Below, piece after piece: positions 7,431 through 13,222 of a DNA stretch of 13,222 nt. Below the pieces are notes generated by a model that had not been told where the DNA came from, ran no database searches, and saw only the letters and a list, made by a program, of their open reading frames with translations. Position numbers and translations under genes: made by a program. This DNA comes from Candidatus Caenarcanales bacterium (lineage in GTDB: Bacteria; Cyanobacteriota; Vampirovibrionia; LMEP-6097), in the NCBI GenBank assembly GCA_022447685.1, contig JAKVAO010000071.1:1-13222 (forward strand). Direction: 5' to 3'. Position 1 is the first letter of the stretch; each line of letters starts with the position of its first letter.

Positions 7431-8049
7431 TTATGGAAACAAACTCAAAGCAAGCTGTGCCTAAACATTAGCTCTGCTATACATTGCTCCAGTAGTTTGC
7501 TGGCACAACTGTTCTTTCGCAAAAGCTGAACTTTCTTCTTTAAAGTCAATGTTTGCGGTAGTAAAGCCTATATCTATAGAATTATAATAATTAGTATCAG
7601 TTTGATATGTAATTCCAACAGAAGGTGAAAAAGGTATTCCCCCTTGTGCACCAAAAAAACTATTCATGATATTACCATCAATAGCATCCTCACCAAAAAT
7701 CACTTTAGTGTTGCTTGAAACTTCATTAATGCTATTAACAATTTCATTTATTTCACACTGCAAAGCATTTTTTCGTCTACGGAATTTATACAGTTTAAAC
7801 CTTGGATAAAAGTTCACGAATTCTTTGCATACTATCACTTACATTTTGTTGTGCTTCACCAAATACCATGTAACTAAGTTTCTAACTTTGCTGCAATATT
7901 CATGGATACAACGTCATCACCAGCTCTATTGATCCTGAACCCTTTAGAAAGTTTACGAGTATGATATTAGTAAGCCTCTCACCACTCTGATTCAAAGACC
8001 TAGCAGCAACTTTACTTAAGGTATTCGTATTAAATACTATCGAAGACAA
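7431..8049 (-). pseudogene. Decayed flagellin gene (fliC-like), multiple frameshifts and nonsense codons
   Basis: Read on the minus strand, pieces of a flagellin appear in order but in different frames. From TTG 8049, SSIVFNTNTLSKVAARSL and NQSGERLTN are the N-terminal D0 helix. After a net -1 shift near 7961-7967 the next frame gives TRKLSKGFRINRAGDD and SMNIAAKLET, stopped by TAG at 7876-7874 where flagellins usually have Gln. After an extra T (about 7862-7865) comes GEAQQNVSDS and MQRIREL, with part of D1 missing. A further frame carries ALQCEINEIVNSINEVSSN, a short remnant of the variable centre, and the C-terminal D0 segment IDFKEESSAFAKEQLCQQ...SRANV. A TAG at 7463-7461 interrupts this, but the frame continues as AQLALSLFP to TAA at 7433-7431, a typical flagellin end. 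The total coding content is far below a normal flagellin. It cannot give a working filament protein. An apparent 125-aa frame at 7461-7838 and a 70-aa frame at 7900-8112 are fragments of it. Confidence 0.9.
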
Positions 8050-8122
8050 TTCACCTACACCTTCTGTACTAGTTTTTTCTATCCATAGATAAGTATCGGA
8101 TACTAGGCTCAAAGCTTTAGTG

Positions 8123-8128
8123 TAAAAT
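8123..8128 (+). promoter_or_regulatory. Candidate -10 box (TAAAAT) 8 bp before bioA
   Basis: TAAAAT matches five of six bases of the sigma-70 -10 consensus and ends 8 bp before ATG 8137. No Shine-Dalgarno sequence lies in between. If it is used, transcription would begin at or next to the start codon and give a leaderless mRNA. No convincing -35 box is seen, and no biotin-repressor palindrome is evident. Confidence 0.3.
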
Positions 8129-8136
8129 TAGTACTT

Positions 8137-9609
8137 ATGAGTTTCTTATCAGGTATCGAAGACAAAACCTCAAGTGTAATGAATTCAAAAAACATCAATC
8201 AACTTTTTAGTATTGACCATTCCAATATCTGGCACCCATTTACACAGGAAAAACTAAACCCAACTAAGTTTATAGTCAAAAGCGCGAAAAACGATATTCT
8301 CAGTGTTGTCGATGAAAGAGGAAATCAACGTGAGTTGATAGATGCTATCTCTTCTTGGTGGGTCAATATTCATGGTCACTGTAATAAGTATATTAATGAC
8401 CGAATCAAAGAACAGTTGGACACACTTGAACACGTAATTTTTGCTGGTTTTAGTCACGAGCCGGCTATTGAGCTTATAGACAAGTTAAGAAGAATTTTAC
8501 CTAGAGTAGACATGACCAATCTTCATGAGACAGCACCTTCACTTAATCGTGCTTTCTTCTCTGATAATGGTTCAACAGCTGTCGAGGTGGCTATCAAAAT
8601 GGCTATCCAATACTGGCATAATCAAGGTAGGGAGAATAAGAAAAGAATTATTGCCTTGAAAGATAGTTATCACGGCGACACTGTTGGTGCCATGTCTTCT
8701 AGTGGGTCTGGCTACCACACTCAAGCCTTCAAAAGCTTATTGTTTCCAGTTGATTTTGTGAGTTCGCCAGCGCCTAAGCTTGGCAAAAGAGACAAGAATT
8801 TATCTGCTGAGGAGTATGATAAGTTTGTAGAGCTTGAAACACAGAAAGCTGCTGATCAAACTATTGCAGAGATTGAGAAACTGCTTCAGATTCATCCTAA
8901 CAAATATGCTTGTATTATCGTTGAACCATTAGTGCAAGCAGCTGGGGGAATGAAATTCTATAGTAAGGAGTTCTTGCAGAAGCTAAGAAAACTTACTCGT
9001 GAAAATAAGGTTTTGTTTATAGCAGATGAAGTTTTTACGGGTTTTGGTAGAACTGGTGATGATTTTGCTTGTAAAGAAGCTGTGATAGTTCCAGATATTA
9101 TTTGTTTGTCTAAAGGACTTACAGGCGGTTATATGCCAATGAGTTTAACTTTCTGTAATGATGAAATCTATTCTGTATTTTATGATGATTCGAAGCTTAA
9201 AGCATTTTTCCATGGGCATTCATACACGGGTAATCCTTTAGCTTGCGCTGCAGCCAATGCAAGTTATGATCTCTATGTTAAAGAGAAAAGGCTAGACGAT
9301 GTTAAATTCATTAATCAAAAAATGCATCTCACATTGAATATTCCAGAAATCAAACTACACCCTCTAGTGAGAAATTTGAGAATATTAGGTGGCATCGCTG
9401 CAATTGAGTTTGAGACAGCTAGAGAAACCAGTTACTTCGATGGTTTAGGGCAACTTTTGCATGAAAAGTTCCTAGAAAGAGGTATTTTACTAAGACCACT
9501 TGGTAATACCTTGTATTTCTTACCACCTTATACTATTAGTATCTCTTCGCTGGAGCACTGCCTTTCAAGTCTTAAAGAAGTTATAAATGAACTGGATTAC
9601 GATATTTAA
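8137..9609 (+). CDS. bioA: BioA, adenosylmethionine--8-amino-7-oxononanoate aminotransferase
   Basis: BioA is the PLP enzyme that aminates 8-amino-7-oxononanoate to 7,8-diaminononanoate in biotin synthesis, using SAM as donor. Family motifs run in order: IWHPFTQ (31-37), SSWWVNIHGH (72-81, the BioA double Trp), FFSDNGSTAVEVAIKMA (140-156), DSYHGDTVGAMS (177-188), IADEVFTGFGRTG (295-307, PLP-binding D297), LSKGLTGG (324-331, Schiff-base K326), HSYTGNPLACAAA (361-373) and LRPLGNTLYFLPPY (452-465). At 490 aa it is somewhat longer than most BioA proteins; the extra length is at the N-terminus and around residues 215-245. ATG 8137 has no ribosome site. ATG 8179 (MNSKNINQLF) would still keep the whole catalytic domain. 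It overlaps the next gene by 23 bp. No other bio gene is in the window. Confidence 0.95.
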   Translation: MSFLSGIEDKTSSVMNSKNINQLFSIDHSNIWHPFTQEKLNPTKFIVKSAKNDILSVVDERGNQRELIDAISSWWVNIHGHCNKYINDRIKEQLDTLEHVIFAGFSHEPAIELIDKLRRILPRVDMTNLHETAPSLNRAFFSDNGSTAVEVAIKMAIQYWHNQGRENKKRIIALKDSYHGDTVGAMSSSGSGYHTQAFKSLLFPVDFVSSPAPKLGKRDKNLSAEEYDKFVELETQKAADQTIAEIEKLLQIHPNKYACIIVEPLVQAAGGMKFYSKEFLQKLRKLTRENKVLFIADEVFTGFGRTGDDFACKEAVIVPDIICLSKGLTGGYMPMSLTFCNDEIYSVFYDDSKLKAFFHGHSYTGNPLACAAANASYDLYVKEKRLDDVKFINQKMHLTLNIPEIKLHPLVRNLRILGGIAAIEFETARETSYFDGLGQLLHEKFLERGILLRPLGNTLYFLPPYTISISSLEHCLSSLKEVINELDYDI

Positions 9610-10720
9610 ACATAGTAATTCACAGCCACTTGCTTTTGTAATTGCTCTTGTAATTGCTTTTCTAGTTACCCCAATCATTAAAGAAAGGGCTGATTTGCTG
9701 TCTTTCAGACCTTTAGAAGATGGACGAAATTATAGCCCTGAGCAAAAAGATAAAACTCTTAAGACCCCTAGGTTAGGTGGGCTCTCAATTCTAATAGCCT
9801 TGGCTGCTACTATCTTGTTTTATTTGGTTTTCTATGGGCGCTATACTCCTTTTGGTACTAAGCACTTAGAGCTTGAGGCTATAATCATGGGCAGTTCGAT
9901 TATTTTTCTATTCGGACTATTAGATGACTTGAAGCCACTTAAGCCTCAGATCAAGCTAAGTGGGCAGTTGCTTGCAGCAAGTATCACTTTCTTCATGGGC
10001 TTGAGAATTAAGTTTCTGGTGAACCCACTTCATTATTTTGATGCTTCGCATAGCGCACATTTTAAGCTTGAATATTGGCAGAGTTTTCTGTTAACAGTAA
10101 TATTTTTGGTTTTGATTAGTAATGCGATTAATTTAATTGATGGTGTAGATGGTCTTGCTGTTGGGGTTTGTATTATCAGCTCTATAAGTATTTGGGCAAT
10201 CAATCTTAGTCCTATTCTTTATAGACCAGATGCAGCAAGTCTTGGAGCTATGCTTGCAGGAGCAGGGCTTGGTTTCTTGCGTTATAACTTCAATCCAGCT
10301 CGAATATTTTTAGGTGATAATGGTGCTTATTTATTAGGCTTTATGCTTGCTTGTATTTCTTGTCTTGGACTTACTAAGAAGGTTACAGTTGTAATCTTGA
10401 GTCCCGTTATTTTATTGATTTTTGCTTTGCCGCTTCTGGATTTGGTTTTGGCTGTGTGGCGAAGATGGTCGCAGAAGAAGGAGATTATGAAACCAGATTC
10501 TCAACATATACACAACCAGCTTGAAGATTTAGGCTTAAATCATAAGCAAATCGCTTACATTATTTATGGCTTAACTATAAGTCTTGCAGCCTCCGGCTGC
10601 TTTTTCATAGAAACTGCTATCGGTTTTCGTTTTATATCAATAGTATTTTGTGTTGCCATGATATGGCTAATCTATAGTTTTGTGTTTAACCTCAGAAAAC
10701 AAAGAATATCGAAAGATTAA
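9587..10720 (+). CDS. WecA/TagO-type polyprenyl-phosphate sugar-1-phosphate transferase (MraY-like family)
   Basis: This is an integral membrane enzyme that moves a sugar-1-phosphate (in WecA/TagO, GlcNAc-1-P) from a UDP-sugar to a polyprenyl phosphate, starting O-antigen, teichoic-acid-like or other envelope glycans. It is 377 aa with about ten hydrophobic segments. Family motifs: PRLGG (61-65), FGLLDDLKPL (109-118, Mg-binding D113-D114), NLIDGVDGL (182-190), RIFLGDNGAYLLG (239-251) and the cytoplasmic loop motif DSQHIHNQL (304-312). The last is normally HIHH, so Asn310 replaces a His. Length and the NLIDGVDGL form favour WecA/TagO over MraY. ATG 9587 lies inside the end of bioA (23-bp overlap, different frame), which suggests translational coupling. 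It converges with the U32 gene, with 27 bp between stops. The sugar specificity is not readable. Confidence 0.9.
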   Translation: MNWITIFKHSNSQPLAFVIALVIAFLVTPIIKERADLLSFRPLEDGRNYSPEQKDKTLKTPRLGGLSILIALAATILFYLVFYGRYTPFGTKHLELEAIIMGSSIIFLFGLLDDLKPLKPQIKLSGQLLAASITFFMGLRIKFLVNPLHYFDASHSAHFKLEYWQSFLLTVIFLVLISNAINLIDGVDGLAVGVCIISSISIWAINLSPILYRPDAASLGAMLAGAGLGFLRYNFNPARIFLGDNGAYLLGFMLACISCLGLTKKVTVVILSPVILLIFALPLLDLVLAVWRRWSQKKEIMKPDSQHIHNQLEDLGLNHKQIAYIIYGLTISLAASGCFFIETAIGFRFISIVFCVAMIWLIYSFVFNLRKQRISKD

Positions 10721-10747
10721 AGAGTTAACTTCAAATATATTTTGTTA

Positions 10748-12160
10748 TTAAGCCTGAGCAGCTTGTGGCGTTCTCTGTCTTAAAGTCTGCGCTTCTTTAT
10801 ACTCCATTCTAAAGATCGCATGTTCAAAACCTTCACTTAGTGCTTGAGGCATTTTTACAAAGATATTGTTACCACCACCGTGAGCGTGCTCTGTGATTTT
10901 GATTTGGTTTTCTCTTACACCTTCTGGAATGAATTCTGGATGAGCTTTATAGAAGAAATCACCTAATTCTAATTCAAATTCTTGGCTAGGGCTAATAAAA
11001 GTGATCTTGTCACCTTTATCTAAACGGTTTTTTACTTGGAGTTCAGCTACTTGACTCTGTGGATCATAGTTTACAAGCTTCCCTGCAAACAAGTGCGTTT
11101 GTACACAGTGGTCTTTCTCTAATTCTTGTGCCTTAGCTTTAGCATTTCTTGCGTAGAAACCAGGTATAAAACCACGATTGGCTGTAGTAGAAAGCTCAAA
11201 GAGTGTATTGTTACGAGTTTCTTGACTTAATTTGCCTTCAGCTTGAAGTTCATCTAAAGCTCTTCTATACGCTCTAGCTACGATACTAGCGTAGTATTCA
11301 GTTTTATTACGTCCTTCAACTTTGAAGCTGATAACTCCAGCTTCGATTAAATCTTTCAAATAATCAATTGCACAAAGGTCTTTAGAGTTCATGATGTAAG
11401 TACCATACTCATCTTCATCTACAGTCATGTATTCACCTTTACGCTGAGGCTCTTCTAGAGCGAATTCACCTTCAAGCGGCACATAGTTTTTATCGACATC
11501 GTCGAAGTGTCCTATTGCATCGTATCTTTCATCGTCGTTTGCATATACTTTAAAACCCCAACGACAGCTATGAGAACAAGTTCCCTGGTTAGCATCTCTA
11601 TAACTTAAATAGTTAGAAAGTAGACATCTTCCAGAGTAAGCCATGCAAATAGAACCGTGAACGAAAGCTTCAAGCTCAACATCAGGAACATTTTCGTGGA
11701 TTTCACGAATTTCTTTAACCTGAAGCTCACGAGCTAGGATAATTCTATCTACACCATAGTCTTTCCAGAACTTAGCTTGCGCCCAATTCGTGTTGTTAGC
11801 TTGAGTTGATAAGTGGATAGTCGCTTTTGGGAATTTTTCTTTAGTAAGAGCTATTAAACCAGGGTCAGTCATAATGAAAGCATCTGGTTTACAATGCATC
11901 ATTTCAGCCATAGCATCCATGAAACCATTGATTTTATTGTTATGAGCGTAAATATTACAAGTAAGATACGCTTTTTTACCTTGTTTGTGAACATAGTCTA
12001 CAGTTTCCTGTACTAAGTCGATATCGAAGAACTCATTTTCACGGGCACGAAGGCTATAACGAGGCACACCTACATATACTGCGTCAGCTCCATATGCTAG
12101 TGCGTGCTTTACTTTTTCAAAGCTTCCCCCAGGCATTAAAAGTTCAAGTTCTGATGTCAT
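10748..12160 (-). CDS. U32 family protein (peptidase-type, TrhP/YegQ-like)
   Basis: This 470-aa protein has the U32 signature EAFVHGSICMAYSGRCLLS (164-182). The N-terminal LLMPGGSFEKVKHALAYGAD region is typical of these TIM-barrel-like proteins. Cysteines C172, C179, C195 and C199 follow the pattern seen in U32 members now known to bind [4Fe-4S] clusters and to act in RNA or quinone hydroxylation rather than proteolysis. C263 in MNSKDLC is a further conserved-region cysteine. The length and the extended C-terminal beta domain (about 355-455) resemble E. coli YegQ/TrhP, which takes part in tRNA wobble uridine hydroxylation. That specific role is inferred from family likeness. The gene starts at ATG 12160-12158 with no Shine-Dalgarno and is convergent with the transferase gene. 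Dependence on the Fe-S machinery encoded nearby is plausible. Confidence 0.9.
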   Translation of the reverse strand: MTSELELLMPGGSFEKVKHALAYGADAVYVGVPRYSLRARENEFFDIDLVQETVDYVHKQGKKAYLTCNIYAHNNKINGFMDAMAEMMHCKPDAFIMTDPGLIALTKEKFPKATIHLSTQANNTNWAQAKFWKDYGVDRIILARELQVKEIREIHENVPDVELEAFVHGSICMAYSGRCLLSNYLSYRDANQGTCSHSCRWGFKVYANDDERYDAIGHFDDVDKNYVPLEGEFALEEPQRKGEYMTVDEDEYGTYIMNSKDLCAIDYLKDLIEAGVISFKVEGRNKTEYYASIVARAYRRALDELQAEGKLSQETRNNTLFELSTTANRGFIPGFYARNAKAKAQELEKDHCVQTHLFAGKLVNYDPQSQVAELQVKNRLDKGDKITFISPSQEFELELGDFFYKAHPEFIPEGVRENQIKITEHAHGGGNNIFVKMPQALSEGFEHAIFRMEYKEAQTLRQRTPQAAQA

Positions 12161-12167
12161 ACATGTT

Positions 12168-12173
12168 ATTTTA
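12168..12173 (-). promoter_or_regulatory. Candidate -10 box (TAAAAT) 7 bp before the U32 gene
   Basis: On the minus strand TAAAAT ends 7 bp before the U32 start codon, with no ribosome-binding site between them. The arrangement is nearly the same as at bioA, and it would give a leaderless or almost leaderless transcript. No clear -35 box is visible. Confidence 0.3.
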
Positions 12174-12374
12174 ACGTAAATGACTATGTTTTTGCGTGGA
12201 AATATTTAGTTTTAAGTAAAGATTAAAACCAAGTTATAAAATTACAAAAATTTAAGGATAAGAAGAAGTTAAAGGTCTAAAGAGCTGTGCCTCAATATCC
12301 GTTTCATATATTTAGTAAATGAAGGGAGCTCACTGCGAAAAAAGCATTACTAAGCTATATTGTTTTTTTCATCA
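12174..12374. other. AT-rich intergenic stretch without a recognised gene
   Basis: This part of the 485-bp gap between the U32 gene and the RTX-like gene contains no convincing open frame or RNA gene. It has a weak TTTA-G-TAAA palindrome near 12312-12320 and a T-run at 12362-12369. I see nothing else in it. Confidence 0.5.
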
Positions 12375-12513
12375 TTAAGGATTTGCTGAAAAACAAAGTT
12401 TTGAAGCATAATCCGCTTGATATGGGTTTAAGGACCTCGCTCCCTGAGCTAGGATTCATTCCTCGGTCAGGGTTGAAAAACTTCACTTCGTGGGTTTTTC
12501 AGCGTGTCCTTAA
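12375..12513. repeat. 139-bp segment bounded by 20-bp imperfect inverted repeats; MITE or palindromic repeat candidate
   Basis: The left end (12375-12394), TTAAGGATTTGCTGAAAAAC, is matched by the reverse complement of 12494-12513, TTAAGGACACGCTGAAAAAC, at 17 of 20 positions. The interior is visibly richer in G+C than the flanks and codes for no recognisable protein. TTAA ends and a short non-coding body recall miniature inverted-repeat elements, but no flanking target duplication was found. A second left-type end, TTAAGGAC (12428-12435), lies inside, so two nested or partly duplicated units may be present. A small hairpin (AAAAC/GTTTT with GCT/AGC) occupies 12385-12407. Confidence 0.55.
12428..12513. 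other. 86-bp sequence able to fold into a three-way junction
   Basis: The closing stem pairs TTAAGGAC (12428-12435) with GTCCTTAA (12506-12513) and continues with CGC (12438-12440) and GCG (12502-12504). Inside it, hairpin 1 (12442-12472) has CCCTGA/TCAGGG at its base, 11 of 13 pairs overall and a TTCAT loop. Hairpin 2 (12474-12501) has TGAAAAAC/GTTTTTCA, then CAC/GTG around a TTC loop. Only single T bases (12441, 12473) separate the helices. Almost every base is paired, on either strand. This is a directly visible structure of unknown role: a mobile palindromic repeat or a small structured RNA. Confidence 0.65.
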
Positions 12514-12645
12514 TTCGATTTTGCTTAGTTTGATACAGGCTAGGCTAGAGCATCCAGCGCATGCTTCAAAGAATTTGCCGACTTTATTTCCACCTTAACC
12601 AAAATTTAAAGCCCATATAGTAGAACATAATAGCGGGACAAAATT

Positions 12646-13113
12646 ATGAACGAACTTAATTTAAGAGAAATTTTTAAGAATGAAGAGACACATGTAGCTG
12701 ATTTTGGCCATCTTAATCACACACAAAATAATGGAGAAGAGAGCGTAAATGAAGAGACGTTAAACGAAGAGAAAAATAAAGCTGGTGATTTAATCGGTGA
12801 GTTAAAGGATGTAACTTACCGAGATGGTTATTTTACGGAAGGAAGTTCTGCTTTCGTCGTTGATGGACAAACAAATGTCCATGGCGGCGAAGGGGCAGAT
12901 ATATTCTTCCTGAAAGATGAAAATGAGAAGTTTCATAAAATTGGTGACTATGAACCAAATGAAGACATCATTATCCATGGGGAGATGTCGAAAAAAGAAG
13001 TTGAAACCTTGTTGGAAGAGAAAGGTTTTGATTTAGAAGATAAAGATTTACAAGCTGCGATGAATGATCACTTTGCGATTCTTGATGAAGAAAAGTATGA
13101 TGACGATAACTAG
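12646..13113 (+). CDS. Small acidic protein with one RTX-type calcium-binding motif
   Basis: This 155-aa, strongly acidic protein has a low-complexity Glu/Asn-rich N-terminal third. It is followed by a module resembling the end of RTX (hemolysin-type) domains: VHGGEGADIFFL (78-89), one GGxGxDxUx nonapeptide, then HKIGDYEPNEDIIIHG (97-112), which matches the I-x-D-[FY]-x(3)-[DE]-x-I capping segment of such domains. The C-terminus is helical and acidic and ends in YDDDN. There is no signal peptide or membrane segment. RTX proteins use C-terminal type I secretion signals, so export is possible but not shown. GGGA (12634-12637) is a modest ribosome site before ATG 12646, and CATAAT (12626-12631) is a possible -10 box. 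Only one repeat is present, whereas functional RTX domains usually have several. The function is unknown. Confidence 0.7.
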   Translation: MNELNLREIFKNEETHVADFGHLNHTQNNGEESVNEETLNEEKNKAGDLIGELKDVTYRDGYFTEGSSAFVVDGQTNVHGGEGADIFFLKDENEKFHKIGDYEPNEDIIIHGEMSKKEVETLLEEKGFDLEDKDLQAAMNDHFAILDEEKYDDDN

Positions 13114-13222
13114 CACGTGATATTATCTTAGGCGTGAATCCTCTGCGTAACTACTCAGGTAAGTTGAAAATTAGCAGCAAATATGTTTTGGCAAGCTAGA
13201 ATTGCAGATTGTCCTAATCTTT

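Noticed and set aside
7453..7462. AGCTGTGCCT shared between 7453-7462 and 12283-12292
   Set aside because: It is only ten bases with poorly matching flanks, and the first copy lies in the flagellin relic. Chance explains it.
7461..7838. A 125-aa minus-strand open frame that could be called a hypothetical gene
   Set aside because: It contains internal and C-terminal flagellin segments with no start region or ribosome site, and the frame continues past its TAG with a normal flagellin C-terminus. It is part of the pseudogene.
7900..8112. A 70-aa minus-strand open frame
   Set aside because: Its first 20 or so codons are upstream sequence, the middle is the flagellin N-terminus, and its last part is out of frame. 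It is a fragment of the pseudogene.
12428..12513. Integron attC-type recombination site
   Set aside because: The folded palindrome is reminiscent, but the ends are TTAAGGAC/GTCCTTAA and lack the RYYYAAC and GTTRRRY core sites. No integrase or cassette structure is nearby.
12383..12598. A 71-aa open frame on the + strand from TTG 12383
   Set aside because: It runs straight through the palindromic element, starts at TTG with no ribosome site, and its composition follows the inverted repeats. It is best seen as non-coding.

Overview
This is an AT-rich bacterial chromosomal window (about one third G+C by eye, not computed) that uses the standard code. Most genes lie on the + strand. Gene content suggests a Gram-negative-type or cyanobacterial-lineage bacterium. 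It has an Rrf2-controlled SUF iron-sulfur operon in the order sufB-C-D-S, a BolA/monothiol-glutaredoxin pair, biotin synthesis, a WecA/TagO-type lipid-carrier sugar transferase, a U32 protein and the decayed remains of a flagellin. A non-photosynthetic cyanobacterial relative (Melainabacteria/Vampirovibrionia) would fit. That is a weak inference, and no taxonomic marker is present.

Layout. (1) 93-1112 is an orphan gene of unknown function. (2) 1113-1258 is a regulatory region with three short palindromes. (3) 1259-7404 is an iron-sulfur assembly locus: Rrf2 regulator, SufB, SufC, SufD, SufS, a BolA-like protein and, after a 159-bp structured gap, a CGFS monothiol glutaredoxin. The first six genes are spaced 6 to 13 bp apart, which indicates one operon. 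SufS takes sulfur from cysteine, the SufBCD ATPase scaffold builds the cluster, and BolA plus the glutaredoxin can hold and pass on [2Fe-2S] clusters or sense iron status. No SufE, SufU or SufA is present here. (4) 7431-8049 (minus strand) is a flagellin pseudogene, recognisable in three reading frames, with two frameshifts, two in-frame nonsense codons and large internal losses. (5) 8137-10720 holds bioA overlapping a WecA-like transferase gene. (6) 10748-12160 (minus strand) is a U32 family protein of the TrhP/YegQ type with a four-cysteine cluster, convergent with the transferase. (7) 12161-12645 is non-coding and carries a compact palindromic element, 12375-12513. Its inner 86 bases (12428-12513) can fold into an almost fully paired three-way junction. 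(8) 12646-13113 encodes a small acidic protein with one RTX-like calcium-binding motif. The last 109 bases hold nothing recognised.

The best leads are the three-way-junction palindrome, the flagellin relic, and the SUF operon that ends in BolA and glutaredoxin with a palindrome-rich regulator promoter.
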